This document shows, one piece after another, positions 31,635 through 44,085 of a DNA stretch of 64,000 nucleotides. The stretch comes from Amblyomma americanum (lineage: Eukaryota; Arthropoda; Arachnida; Ixodida; Ixodidae), in contig NC_135498.1 of assembly GCF_052857255.1 (NCBI RefSeq), positions 165,783,255 to 165,847,254 on the forward strand, given 5' to 3'. The notes under the pieces were generated by a model. It saw only the letters and a list, made by a program, of their open reading frames with translations, did not search any database and was not told the origin of the DNA. The position numbers and the translations under genes are program-made. Position 1 is the stretch's first letter. Every line of letters starts with the position of its first letter.

Positions 31635-34600
31635 TTATTTGCAGCCGAGCAGAGCCACCTCCCAGTCCTCTCGGGTAGGGGAAGGGGTGATGGGGGGCAG
31701 AGAAGGATTTTGCCTGCATGCCCAAACCATGTGAAAGGTGTCCGCCACCTCCCCACAGAATGAGCAGCGGCCGTCAAAAGAAGAGTCAAAGTGCTTGAGA
31801 ACCGCCGGGCACAGCAGGGCGTTTGTAAAGAGCCTATGGAGAGTTCGTTCGCAAGCTTTACCCAGTCCCTTCATAGAAACCGGGTAGCGCCGGTGTTCGG
31901 CACGATACTGCTCTGTGATATCTTTAAAAGAAAGAAGAGGTTTTGATCCGGGTTAAGGTCCTCCCAAAGAACGTCTGGTGCCGGGTAAGTGAGTGCGCGG
32001 GATGCCTCATGGGAGGCTTCGTTACCTGGCATGCCTTGGTGGCCGGGGACCCATATGTTTGAGCGGTGAGTTGGATTGCAGTCGCGAGTACTGTGATGAA
32101 GAATTTGGTGAGCAAGTGGAGTGATCCAACCGAACTCAAAGTTACGACAGGCTCCGCGAGAGTCTGTGAGGATTAATTTAGAGTCGGGATGGGAGGCTGC
32201 GACGACAATCGCTACCTCCTCCGCATGAGTTGAGCTGGGCGCCCTGAACGAGAGGCCGTTCACCTGCCTTCCCTCGTGTACGACTGCAGCCGTATACCAT
32301 TCCCCCCTGGAGTGGTGGTAGGGGCCTGCAATGTCGACGTAGAAGACGTGTTTCTTTGAGCCATAGTGGCGGTTCAGGGCATCCGCCCGCGCCTGGCGCC
32401 GGCCATTATGGTCCGCCTTGTTCATCTTAGTCGGAAGGGGTCGAACGTAGAGGGCGCGTCTCCACAGTTCTGGCACTCGAACCCGTTCCATTGTATGATG
32501 GTCATGTTTGATGTGTAACCGGTCCAAGAGGCGGCGACCGGACACGGTCTGAGCGAGACGCCTGTATTGGTTAACGAGATGCGCCTCGCTAAGTTCCCTA
32601 TAGGTGTTCACCATCCCCAACGCGAGCAGTCGCGCGTTGAAAGTGGAGATCGGGAGGTCGAGGGCTCTCTTGAAAATTTTGCGGAGGACAACCTCCAAGC
32701 AATCTTCGTCATGTTTCCGTAAGCGGAGGTAAGGAGTCGAGTACAGCACTCGACTCGTTACGAAGGCATGGGCGAGCCGCACCACATCCTTACTTCGCAA
32801 CCCTCCTCGCTTGTTGGAAACGCGGCGAACCATTCGGCCAACCTGGTCGCCGACTCTGCGGAGTTTCGCAAGGCTCGTGTCTACCTTGCGATGCTGATTA
32901 ATGAAGAGACCGAGTATTCGCAGCTCCTGCGCTTCAAGGATGGGGCCGCTGGGGAGGGAGAGCTGAACGGAGATTTTGCATTTCGGAGAATGTCGAATAT
33001 GCACAAATTCAGACTTGGACGGGAGCACTGGAGGCCGCAGTACGTAGCATAGTGGTCTACTGTGCGCGCCGCTGCTTGCAGGCATTCCTCCATCTCTCCT
33101 ACGTTTCCCGTAGTAGCCCAGATGGTGATGTCATCGGCGTACAGTGCATGCTGAACACCACCGACACTAGCCAGCAGCGCTGGGAGGTGCATCATGGCAA
33201 TAATAAAGAGAAGCGGGGACAATACAGCGCCTTGTGGTGTGCCCGCGTTCCCATCTCTAACGGGCCCTACTCGGTCTCTTGTATGCGTATAAAGGCCAAG
33301 CGGTCTGTTAAGAAATGTTTGATGTAGTTGAATGTAGGAGGACCGCAGTTGGTCTCGATAAGATGTTTTAATATGACGCCGTGTTTAACGTTGTCAAACG
33401 CACCCTTCAGCGCGAGTGCTAGGACTATATTGTCATTGTGTCGGTGTTCTATGTGTTCGAGAACCTCGCGATGAAGCTGTAAAAGTATGTCGTGTGCGGA
33501 CTTATGAGGTCGGAAGCCGAACATGGTGTCGGCGAAGGTGTTCTTGTTCTCGAGATATTCCGAGAGGAGGTCATGGACCATCGTTTCCATAAGTTTCCCT
33601 ACGCATGAAGTGAGGGAGATGGGCCGGAGGTTGTCTGTGTTTACCGGTTTCCCTGCCTTCGGGATAAAGGTTACCAATGATGTCTTCCAATCAGGTGGCA
33701 ACGAAGTGTTCCGGGTCCAAATGGTGTTGATATATTCAAGTAGGGTTTCGTATGCCCAATCGGGGAGGTTTGCCAACAGTTTGACTGTGACCTTATCCCT
33801 CCCGGGCGCCGTCCCCCTGCGCATTTTGGCAAGAGCCGCGCGAAGGTCGTGAAGCTGGAAAAGCTGATCCAGTTCCGGATTATCGTTGCCTGCATACGAA
33901 TAATCCTGCCCGCGCGGATTTTGATCCTGACTGAGGTATTTTGAGCGTAAGACAGTCGCTAGCTGCTCTGTGTTTCCTTGGAAATTGTGTATTGCGCGAG
34001 TGAGGTGTTTCTGGGTTTCCGAGCGTGTTTGTGTGGGTTCTATCAGACTCCTAAAGAGCCGCCAAGTGTTGCGGCTTGACATCTGTCTTGCTGCGCTGTT
34101 GCATCTATCTACCCAGTTATTGTCAGCGAGCTTGGCAGCATACTTGGCAGCTTGCTTGGTGAGGTCAGAGATGCGAGCGCGAAGCCTACGATTGTTTTTT
34201 TGCCGCCGCCATCGTTTACTGAGGCTGCGGCGAGCTTCCCAGAGGTGTATCAGGTGGTTATCCACGTCCGATGCACGCTCCGTAAGCTGGATCTGCTTTT
34301 CGTGTGAACGGAGTGTTTGCATGAGCCCGTGTGCCCAAGTTGAGTAGTCTTCTTCCAAGAGAGAAGTTACTGGGAGGGCCTGGCGGAAAGCATTCCAGTC
34401 GGGAAGTTTGGCTGTTGCAAGGGGGCGATGTAAGGGTCGAGTGTAAATTACAGTGTTCAGTATGCAGTGGTCGCTACCAACGGTGTCCTCAGTGTTGATC
34501 CACTCTGCGTATCGGATGTGTTTCGTGAGGGTAAGGTCGGGGCAGGTGTCCCGAGTGACGGAATTCCCTACACGTGTCGGGTGAGCAGGGTAGGTTAGAA

Positions 34601-35150
34601 GAGTGATGCCCAGCGTAGATATAAGTTCTGCCTACTTACGACCACGCGGCTCTTTCTTGCGATAGCCCCACATTGGACAGGGGGCGTTAAAATCGCCCAC
34701 TATTATGAGGGGGTCGCGACCCGCGATCCTTAGCGCTGCGCTAAAGATGTTAGAAAAACTGATATTTTTGAGTTTCGGGAGGCAGTAGATATTAAGGATG
34801 TGTGCGGGACTATCTGTTCGCCGTATAGGGAGGACAGAGACCATCACGTACGAGTATTTCAGATTTAGGTCGAGATTAACCTTCTGCGCTGTGTAGGCGT
34901 TATGGACTAGGAGACAGGTGAACGGGTCTCGTTGGAAAGTACTATAGCCCGAGAGCTTGACCGCATCTCCAGTTTCTTGCAACGCAAAGACTGCGGAGGG
35001 GTGTTCAAGGTTGTCAATGTACGCCCTTAAGTTTGCGCGTTTGGTCCTGTCTTTGAAACCCCGACAATTCTACTGTACAAGGGAAAGAACTTGCTGTCTT
35101 TGCGGGGGGCGGCGCCCTCTAGGGGGTTGGTTGGGAGTGGACGCAGCCAT
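31635..35150 (-). pseudogene. I-type LINE ORF2 (EN-RT-RNase H), inactivated
   Basis: Start ATG 35150-35148, overlapping the ORF1 end by about 30 bases. EN: NCRGFKDRTKRANLRAYIDN, ALQETGD (catalytic Glu), LIIVGDFNAPCPMWGY; TAG replaces the Trp before NCRG, and another TAG ends the ORF at 34634-34632. RT 34358-33030: LVTFIPKAGKPVNTDNLRPI, VLALALKGAFDNVKH, where the first catalytic Asp is Ala (codon 33413-33411), and HALYADDITIW with intact YADD. Frameshifts lie near 33250 and 33030. RNase H at about 32330-31960: FYVDIAGP, HAEEVAI, LTDSRGA, WVPGHQGMPGNEA. The tail has CSFCGEVADTFHMVWAC. It would nick target DNA, copy the LINE RNA and remove the RNA strand. Confidence 0.85.
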
Positions 35151-36480
35151 GCCGATTTGAAGAGAGACTGCCTTGGAGAGCCGGAACATGTTCCGCCACC
35201 TGCAGCGGAAGCGGTTCTGGCTCCTCCGAGAGTTCGGTTAGATCAATGGGTCGATTGATTATTGACGAGCGGTTCGCGTCTTTGAGGGGTCCCATTCGGC
35301 GGAGAAGCCGAGGGCTTGACTCTAGCAACGTCTTAATGTTTGCTGTCACGGCGGCCGTAACTGTTGCCGTGACTGCATTGAGCAGGTTGTCTTGGATTTG
35401 GCCAAAATTGGACATCTGAGTCGTTTATTGGGCGAGGGCATTTTCGAGGTCGATGAAACGCATGTCAGAGCTAGAGGGTGTCGGATCCGCCGGCACTTCT
35501 TGCATCGATTCCGGAGCTACCTGTGCAGTGGGCGGAGAGGACCGAGCCATTTCTAGCGCGTGAATTTTGGCGTGGAGTTGAGCATTCTGTGCCCGGAGGG
35601 TCTCGAGCTCGCGGCGGAGGTCCGCGACATCAGAGTTAAGGGGGGGGAGGAGGAGGAATATTTGGTGGAGGAGAAGGTAGCGGAGTATGGGAAGGTGGAG
35701 GAGGCCCGTCTCGGCTGCATACCTTGGGCTCTGATGTCTTCTTTGGCGCGCCAAGCGGAGGGCCCACGAGAGGCCGAAAATCACCGTTTTGGAATGCGGG
35801 CGTACCTGGATCACGGGACGCGTTCTTAGTTGGTCGAGGAGGCTTGGGGCACGCAAGGGTAAGGCGCCCGCCGCTGGAGCTTGTCCGATTTTGCACTATG
35901 TTGTTGCTAGGCGGGGGGACTGTCGGAGCTGTGCCAGGACCCGAGGCCACAGCACTCTGAGGTTGTTTTCTATGACCGGTAGTGCTGCCCGGTTGTTGCA
36001 GCCGTAGTAATTTGGCTTTGCAGTCTTGCGAGCCCGTAAGATGGGCGCCACCGCAGACGATGCAGTAGGGATTGCACTCGTGGGACGCCATGTTGCCGTC
36101 TTCGAGGACTGCGACCGTTTGGCCGCAGTGTCCGCAGCGATTGTCTTGAGGATTCGGGCGTAATTCCACGCGGTGACCCATGGCGCCGCATCGGAAACAC
36201 GCGGGAATAGTCCGCTTATTTTCACGCACCACAGTCACCACACTGTTATAGTGCACGTAACGTGGTACTCTATGCCCCACGAAGGTGAGCAGGGCAATCG
36301 TCGACTTCCCCAACTTGCGGATGAAGGCTTTCTCTTCTGCGCGCCACTGTACATTAGATTTCAAGGTGGTAGAAGTTTCCTGCTCATGGACCGATATAAT
36401 CCCCCTGCAGACTTCATCGTTGACTTTGGCGTGGCAGACCATCAGAATGGAGCCATTGGTAGATTGCAGGAAGAGCTGAG
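35119..36480 (-). pseudogene. I-type LINE ORF1 (gag-like, zinc knuckles)
   Basis: The frame from about 36442 has MVCHAKVNDEVCRGIISVHE, LGKSTIALLTFVGHRVPRYV and three zinc motifs: CFRCGAMGH (its last Cys is Arg), CGHCGQTVA...HEC and CIVCGGAHLTGSQDC. A Pro-rich segment follows, and after a shift at about 35640 a coiled coil (DVADLRRELETLRAQNAQLH). A stop near 35425 interrupts the tail. The product would bind LINE RNA. The N-terminus is missing with the 5' truncation. Confidence 0.75.
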
Positions 36481-36539
36481 TGATCCTATATTAATTCTTT
36501 CATTGCCAACCGAATACCGCGGCCTCTCCCATTCGCCCT

Positions 36540-37710
36540 GTCGCAGCGAAACATATTGAACGTTGCCCAGGTAACAAAATATTTTGACGTCAAAAACGTT
36601 CTCCGCAACCCACGTTACCCTGAGCTCAATTAATGAAACAGAACATGAGTCGAGGAGCAAGGAAATAGTGAAGGCTTTGGAGATGGTACTTCTGAAATTT
36701 GTATAAATGAAAGATAACGAGATATCACAACTATCCTTATTAAGTGGTAGCAAGGAAGTGTTACTTGAAAGTGTTAAGGCAAGTAGGTTATTGTGTCAGT
36801 CATTTGGACTTCCCTGGGTGTGAGCTTCTGCTTTTGGCGTATCATTTCCTGAGGTTTCCAGACGAACCACGCAGTTGGCGTCCGTGTCCCAGATGTAAAA
36901 CATCATTTATAACCACCTTGATGAAGACAAGGAGGGTACGGTCACTCCTTCTTTACAGACTTCGATAACTGCCAAAGTTTTCGAGGCTTATCGCCCACAT
37001 CAACAGAGTAGTCACGTGCTATCCTGAAGTGGGATTCTTTAAGCATGTTGCCGTTCCTAACCAAAGGGCTCATTTCTGTTTTATTCTAGAATTTCGCAAT
37101 TATTTGTCGAATTTTATCAGTTGAGTAGCGGACAAGACTCTGGGCCCTTCCAATAGACTGTACTGAAACACCTAATTTATTTTGGCAGAATTCACGAACC
37201 GCCTCGGTAACTTCCTACGTTTCTGAACAGTCGGTATGTTTAACACCTAAGAACAATGCATTCGACATTCTAAAACGGTTTTCCAAATGATCAATTTTCT
37301 CTTCGAGTTTGCGAACATCGCAGTTGAAGCTTTCTGGAAGCTGCTTACAAGGCACAGGCACAAGCTTGGTTTCCAGTCCATCGACAGGTTTAGTTAGTGT
37401 ACCCAAGTAACTTTTAAAGGTGCTATGCATTTCTAAAATTTTATTAGGACACGAGAAGGCTTGCATTATTTGTCTATAGATGCTGAATTGCATTGCGCAC
37501 TGAGCCGCTTTTGCTCTTGCGCCTTCTTTATCGAACCACAGTTCGCCTCAATATCCCCCCAGCTAACAGCAAAAGGCCACACAAATACAATGTCGCTGAA
37601 CGAAAACGCTTGCAAAAATCCGATGACCACGACACCCCAACAAGACAGGCCTTGTTGTCGCGAAAAGCTGAGGAATGGAGATAACTAATCTGATATAATC
37701 TCCAGGCCAA
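36540..37710 (-). pseudogene. CR1-like LINE ORF1/EN remnant, second copy
   Basis: Counterpart of 25740-26880: LCGLLLLAG followed, after a shift in a G-run, by GDIEAN-like codons (2A-like motif). DVRKLEEKIDHLENRFRMSN is the coiled coil, and further on TWVAENVFDVKIF is the EN start. Together the two copies suggest an ancestral GDIEAN-GS form. Confidence 0.65.
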
Positions 37711-37951
37711 GCAAAAGAAAAAGGATAAGTCCAGGCCCTCTGATAAAAATGGCTATGTCACCCTCCACCATCCCCCTCCCCCTTCTAGTTTCTTCATTTT
37801 AATTTTGGTCGCTTATCGCTCTTTCTCTTTCATATGCATCCCTTCCTTTCCGCTGGTCCGCATAGGTAGCCCCGAAATCGCCATGCGCCCATTTTGCACT
37901 CGGCACTGCTACCGACAGGACGGTTCTGCTTCTCGGACTCTGTGTAACCTG

Positions 37952-38164
37952 GTGAGTAATCTGTTCTGCTTTGCCGTGGAAAGCAACATACTTTCTCTTC
38001 TCTCCGCAGCTATCCAGAAGATTCAGCACATTGACGACGACCCTCAGGACCAGGCAATTCGCCAGCGCCTGCTGCTGGAGAGACTGGTACGGGAGTGGCA
38101 GTGGTTGATCGAGCCTTCCAGCGGCAGCAGCGAGGACGGTACCGACTCGGAGGATGACGTCTAA
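37952..38164 (+). pseudogene. Unrecognised family, copy without the repeat expansion
   Basis: The 58-base GT...AG segment is 37952-38009. The family start codon position (37976-37978) is GTG instead of ATG. The frame reads SNILSLLSAAIQKIQHIDDD, then RQRLLLERLVREWQWLIE, then a short SSGSSEDGTDSEDDV tail and stop at 38164. An upstream in-frame ATG at 37805 gives a longer ORF that has no counterpart in the other copies. It shows what the family looks like without the acidic expansion. Confidence 0.5.
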
Positions 38165-38794
38165 GAACACGCTACGCCTGCTACCTCCTGCGGTAGCCTG
38201 ACACTAGGTACGACCTTCGACGCTTCGCTCTGTTTGTGTATTAGTCCCGGCATGCGCGACGAAACCTTGAAGTGTGCCATTTCTATTCCGCAGACGAGCT
38301 GTGCCATTCGATGCGGTGCATAACAGAGACGCGGTAGCAACTTGGCCTTGTTTATGAGGGCCAGTGCAGCCTATTGTCTATTACGGGACACAGCGGTCTC
38401 CACCTTGCCGCAGAGAACAGTGTGCCGGCGCTTCAAGACGAGGAGGAAGGCGGCACCTACCTCGACATCTAGTACAAGCTGACACTTGTTCACTGTTTTG
38501 CCTTTGCAGGTACTGAATGCACGAGATATTAGGAACTGATTTAAAAAATTATTGGCGGCATTCTTACTCCCTCAGAGGCGTCCGTAAGTAACAATGTACA
38601 GACACGAGCCATAGCGATGCCACTTGGCTTGTAGTGTTTCCCGATACGCAAAATTTTCAAACGAAATGCGCAATCCATGTCATCTCCAAAGGCACCCACC
38701 TTCGTCTGAGATTCCTTTCATACTTACAGATGTTCGCACAACGATTCCAGTATAGCCGCAATAATTAGGCGTCAGTAGACTTTTTTTGTAGGAG
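38165..38794. other. 3' region of the family unit, no gene
   Basis: Conserved with 28111-28762; no frame preserved. Confidence 0.4.
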
Positions 38795-38866
38795 GGTTTA
38801 TTATCTCAAAACAAATCAGGCTATGAAAAACGCCGTAGTGGATGGATCCGGAAACTTCGACCACCT
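38795..38866 (-). mobile_element. SINE, 3' part, cut by the LINE insertion
   Basis: Contains caggctatgaaaaacgccgt and ggaaacttcgaccacct, after which the LINE begins. The remainder is at 42124-42275. Confidence 0.65.
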
Positions 38867-41800
38867 AAAGTATAACCTGGTCATCGATCAGAAAAACTAA
38901 AATTTAACCATATGTATCGTAATGGCTGCAGAATTAGCTATTCCGCAGTCTTCTGAAGTAGTGCGACAAAACCACAAACTGTGGTGGACAATATAGTGGA
39001 AGGAAGCAAAAAACAACAAAATAGAGTTTGGGGTATATTTTTCAAGTGTCCGGCACATTCAAATCTCGTAAAATTTAGAAAACCAAGAGCTAAACCTTGA
39101 TACATTTGTCGCATTGCCGAGAAAGTTTCATGGGAGAGTTATGTTTCATCTATAAACGGTCAAATCACATCTAAAAAAAAGTGGGAGCAGCTTCGGAAAT
39201 AACTTCTCACCGTTCACAATTCCTCTTCTACAAAACCTTGCACAGAAAGAAGTATTGGGAAACAAGAAGACATTTTGGGTGAACACTTCGCCGCAGTTTC
39301 AAGTTCATCGCAATATACGCAGTCCTTTATAAAGCACAAAAACGTAACCGAAAAACACTCACGTTAAGTGTAGGTGGAAAAGAACAATACAACAATTTAA
39401 TTACTTTCTAAAAAATAAACAGAGCGCTGTCTGCCGGAAAAAACTTCTCCAGGAGCCGACCAAATACTCTATGAAATACTTGCCCATCTTTCTGAGCCTA
39501 CCGTAGAAGCATTTTTCTGATTCTTTAACACAGTTTAAATATCACGGAAACACCTGAAGGCTGGAAAAAAGCTGTTATTGTACCGTTTCTTAAACCTAAA
39601 AAAAACTCCAACATCTCCTAGCATTTATAGACCCATAGCCATTGCCAGCTGCCTCGCCAAATCCTTTGAAAGTGTCTTGAATATAAGATTAACTTTTGTC
39701 CTTCAATCCTGAGAACTTCTAGATATCCATCAATGCAGTTTTAAAAAAGGATGCTCCACAAGAGATCACCTATTCTGTCAAGAAAATACTGTCAGAGAAG
39801 TTTTTATCCCCCAAAAAATGCTGTCTAGCAGTCTTTTTAGATTTAGAAAAACCACATGGTACAACATGGAGGTTCGGGATTCTTCAGGATTTAGCTCAGC
39901 ACGGCAGCCGTGGCAGTGTGCTGAACTCCCTTAAAACTTTTTGTCTAACCTTTCATTTATTGTCGCCTAGGCTCAACCTTTCTAGGAAATTTATTCAAGA
40001 AAATGGAGTACCTAAAGGGTGTATTTTCAGCACAAATCTATTTATTGTAAAAATGAATTCTCTTAATAAAATAATACCAAGGTCTGTTATGTGTTCACTT
40101 TATGTAGATTTCCTCCAGATAGCTTTAACATCCTCCAACATATCGACATGTGAAAGGCAAACACAATTAACAAATTCGCATCACGGGCAGATAGAAATGG
40201 CATCCGGTTTTCTGCACAGAAAACAGTAGCCAATATTTTCTCATTCAAACGAGGATTACAGGCAAATCCGATCCTGCGTCTGAACGAAACCGAGTTGCTC
40301 GTAAAAAATGAACACAAATTTTTAGGTATAACATCTGACGAAAAACTCACTTTGTGCCTCATAATAATGCATTAATCAGAGACAGGCATTAATATGAACC
40401 AACTCAAAGCCCTTTCACATAAACATTGGGGCATAAAGACAGGGCAAGTATTCTAAATATTTACCACTCTGTGGTACAATTCTGGTTAGACGTTCGCAGT
40501 ATAATATATGTTTCAGCAAGGCCATCGTACTTGAAACCACACGACCTAGTGCACAATTTAGGTTTACGCCTTTCAACTGGTGCTTACAGGACGTCACCTA
40601 TAAACAGTCAGTATGTTGAAACCAACGAGCCGTCACTTACTTACAGTAGAGCCATGCTCGTACATTCTAAAAATCCGTTCATTGCACAAACATATTTGTT
40701 ACCTAATCGCTACAGAGTGCCCATCTATAGTACTCTTTAACAATAAAGCGCAAGCTACCCGTTCACTGCTCTTGCGATTTGAAGACATGTGCCAGAACCT
40801 CGGAGCACTAGACATATTGCCAAGCATTGCTCGAAGGCGAGGTCCGTTTCCGAATGGTACAAGTTTCGGATATCTGTGATCTCAATCTTACACAATTCCG
40901 TAAAAAACAAAATCCGCAAAACATATAATACAAGAATTCCTCACACTTGAAGAAAAGTACAGTAATTGTGCAGTTTTTTGTAGAGACGGTTCAAAAGAGA
41001 CGCCTAAGATGGAAGCGCAGTTGTAACAGGAAAACTGGAATAAAATAGTAAGACTTCCACATTGCGCCTCCATCTTCACTGCGGAATGTGACACTACCTT
41101 GGTAGCCTTAGAAAAGTAGTAAATGAGAACCTCGATAACACCTTTATTTACAGACTCGCTAAGTGTGTTCACAGCCCTTCATTCTAGAAATGCAATAACT
41201 CCGCGGCTTGCCAACCGCATACAACACATCACAACAGCCACAGCTGAAGGAGAAATAAGATTGTACTGGGTACCAAGTCATCTCCGCATAAAAGGCAATC
41301 AAAGAGAAGATTTGCGCGCTGCTCAAGCTTGTGGCAAGAAAATAAAAAATGGAAATGTACCCTATAAAGAATCCATGAAATTACTACAATGTAAGGCAAA
41401 GGATATGTGGCAGTCCACTTGGAACAGCGAAGTAAATAACAAGCTACACTTAATAATGCCAGTTGTATGTGACTGGAATTGATGTGTGCACAACAAAAGT
41501 TTCAAGGAAGTCATTATCTGCAGTCTCCGTGTAGGCCACACACATTACACACAACTTTCTGCTAACAAAAGAAGACGAAACAGTTTGAGCATGTGGACAT
41601 GAACTTTCAGTCACATTTTAATTTGATGTTCGAAACTGGAAAAGCTACAAAAAAGAGCTTCTCTCCGTTTTATAACAAATGTATTCCTTTTCATCTATCA
41701 CTGTCCTCAGGCAAAAATGCAATTGTGGACCTGTCCTGCGTTTTTATATTTTTAACCGAAGCTTGTGTTCTTAAAGATATGTAAAACATGACCCAGTACA

Positions 41801-42123
41801 TTGCGTGATGCACCTCAGCCACTTTCTTATTACAGAGAAAAGGGCTTAGGTTTTTTTTTATTTTCATTTGTTGGTGGCCTCCAGTCTTTGCCCACGCAAC
41901 GACGGCTGATGAGGGTACCCATCCACCTTAAAACCTTTAATATTGGCCATTTGTTATTCTTGTTTTTCTCTCAATACTGGGCAGAATTAAGGTATAATCT
42001 TTTAGGCTTTCTACAACGCAATATCTTTTATGCCTTTGCAAAATTTACAGAAAACAATTTCTTATAACTTGATCTTGGCGCATGATAGCCTGAGTTGCTT
42101 AGACGACACATAACTCAACAAAA
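38867..42123 (+). mobile_element. LINE with RT and RNase H remnants, inserted in a SINE
   Basis: A minimal target duplication cacct (38862-38866 and 42124-42128) bounds it. Plus-strand frames: ILYEMLAHLSEPTVEAFF, IYRPIAIASCLAKSFESVLN, and much later NEHKFLGITSDEKLT. RNase H at about 41125-41310: TPLFTDSLSVFTALHSRNAI and RLYWVPSHLRIKGNQREDL. It is heavily decayed by stops and shifts throughout, and the YADD box is not clear. The RNase H after RT points to an I/Jockey-related clade. The 3' tail (ttggcgcatgatagcctgag) resembles the tail of one SINE type in the window. Confidence 0.75.
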
Positions 42124-42275
42124 CACCTGGGATTCTTTATGTGCGCTGACTGCGCAGTACAAGGGCTTGCAGCATTTTGTCTGCATCGAAATCTTACCGC
42201 GGCAACCGGGATCGAAGCCGGATCTTTCGGTTCAGCACCCAAGCGCCTTTACCACTGCGCCACCATGGCGGCCAT
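42124..42275 (-). mobile_element. SINE, 5' part with tRNA-like head
   Basis: On the minus strand: ccatggtggcgcagtggtaaagg as A box and ggatcgaagccgg near the B box, then gtcagcgcacataaag. It continues the truncated SINE of 38795-38866 across the LINE insertion. Confidence 0.65.
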
Positions 42276-42959
42276 ATTGTTTGGGATTGTTGTTCAAATA
42301 GACTTGAAGGTTATTACTATATGGTTTGTGGTACTATGAATTGTGGCATAAAACAGTACAGCAAGATTCCAGTTAACACCGGTGGGAATGTGCTGCATGC
42401 AGGTAGGAACGCTTGCAAAAACGTGAGTACGAAAGGAATCGTTCACTGCCCTTGCAGATGTTAGCTGTTGTCACTCAATAGGCATGCCGAATATTCCACC
42501 ATAGCTTGATTAGTTTCGCAGTCTTGGGTGAGAATGGGCTCCGAAGAAATATGCCACCTTGGAGAGATATACCGGCATGCCATAAAGGCTGCGCTGCGTT
42601 AATACAACTTTCAGCTCCTCATCTCTGAGGTGTATGTTCAGGTGTGGCCCAGATCAATATGATGTTCTGATAGCCTTTTGCGAAGCCGTGCCTTACAATT
42701 TCGCATTGCTATACTGAGTGCTTCACTCTGTACATGAGGAACCGGTTAGCTGGACGAGGTTTGTTCAGAGATATCTATCTCATCGACTGACTGCATCTAC
42801 AGATACGAGCATTCAAATATAGACTATATCTGGCATTGTGTAGAATTTGGAGGTCGTCAGAAGGGTGTGGTGTAGCGACCACAGAGCGGTAAGTTTCGAA
42901 TTAGCCTACATTTAAAGAGCGAAGGGAAGAAACTATAGAAGCGGAAGCCCATAAACGGC
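42276..42959. other. Duplicated tail and unassigned DNA
   Basis: 42276-42690 matches 28973-29370; beyond that nothing is recognised. Confidence 0.4.
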
Positions 42960-44085
42960 TTATTTTATTTATTTAGCAATACTGTAAGCCTTTGACAGGC
43001 CTATACAGGCAGTGGGTTACAAAGGTATTCACAATGTACAACACTATGTAAATTATATTAACACTAGAACTTGTTATCTGAAACAGAACATCATTCCAAC
43101 CAAAATCAAACGGTATAAAGGCGCAAAAAAATAAAATAAAAAAAGCTTCCGCGTTATGGCACTGAGTGAAACAAAGATTCTACCTTATTCACAAAGCTAG
43201 ACACAGAATCGTCAACAACATCCCCCGGCAAAGAATTCCAAATCTCTACGGACGACGTAAAAAAAGAAAACTTAAAAGTGTTGCACCGTGTAACGTATGG
43301 CCGGATGTGCTTATCATGATTTTTTCGTTTAGTGTGACGGTGTGGTGGCTGCAGATACTGATCTTTATTGATACGGAGCGACCCATGGTAAAGCATGAAA
43401 AGAAGCTTCATGGCGGCAACGCGACGCCTGCTCGCAAGTGTGGGAATGCCTGCTTGTGTTCTAAGAGCACTGACACTTTCAAACCGGGAGTATTTCGTGT
43501 AGATAAATCGTAGTGCTTTATTTTGCACCCTTTCCAAGCAATCTATCAGGTAGTGTTGAGGGGGGTTCCAGACTATACTACCATACTCCAGAATTGGTCG
43601 GATTAGAGTTTTGTAGGCTTTAAGTTTTACTTCAGGAGTAGCCTTGCCTAATTTTCTTCGTAAAAATCCTAGTGATTTTAAACGCTTTTGCACAGGTGTT
43701 GTTAATATGTACATCTCATTTCATTGTGTGTGTAAGTGTAACCCCTAAATACTTAACAGTGTCTGTTTGGCTGAGAATGGACCCCCCTAATGTGTAGCTA
43801 AACCTTAACAACGATTTTTTATGACACACTTAAATACTTAGTTTTTTCTACGTTTATTTTCATGCCCCACGTTTTGCACAAGAGAGCAATGTTATTTAAT
43901 GACAGATTGAGTTTCCATTGATCCTCGACTCCCTGCACGACTGTGTAAATCACACAGTCTTCAGCAAAAAGTCTGATTTTCACTCCATTGACAATACAAG
44001 AGCTAACATCATTAATATATATAAGGAATAATAAAGGTCCCAGGACGGATCCCTGCGGTACAACTGAAATTACTTCGAGGTTCTT
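42960..44085 (-). pseudogene. CR1/Jockey-type LINE fragment, RT C-terminal half
   Basis: Minus strand: DPSWDLYYSLYI and VIYTVVQG remnants of the RT core near 44050-43930. An open frame of 186 codons (43714-43154) follows: KSLGFLRRKLGKATPEVKLK, AYKTLIRPILEYGSIVWNPP, LERVQNKALRFIYTKYSRFE and FFTSSVEIWNSLPGDVV. This is the standard C-terminal region of CR1/Jockey RT (tLiRPiLEYgs-vWnP ... iE-vQrkA-RfI). The 3' end is the ttattttatttattt stretch at 42960. It is 5'-truncated next to the RTE element. Confidence 0.8.

Larger units (their letters stand above)
31463..36500 (-). mobile_element. I-type LINE with gag-like ORF1, EN, RT and RNase H
   Basis: A 5-kb non-LTR retrotransposon on the minus strand. 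It has ORF1 with CCHC zinc knuckles, then ORF2 with apurinic-type endonuclease, reverse transcriptase, RNase H and a C-terminal zinc motif. The 3' end is marked by a (cca)n stretch (ttttcaccaccaccacc) at 31466-31484. The 5' end is truncated near 36500, against the start of the second duplication copy. Common in tick genomes. It is dead through stops, shifts and a changed RT catalytic residue. Confidence 0.85.
36540..42690. repeat. Second duplication, copy 2, split by a LINE at 38867-42123
   Basis: 36540-38866 and 42124-42690 together match 25740-29370 in order and orientation. The break falls inside the shared SINE. Confidence 0.8.

Noticed and set aside
31330..31725. 131-codon ORF at the 3' end of the I-type LINE
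   Set aside because: It lies in the LINE 3' untranslated region and out of frame with the RNase H tail.
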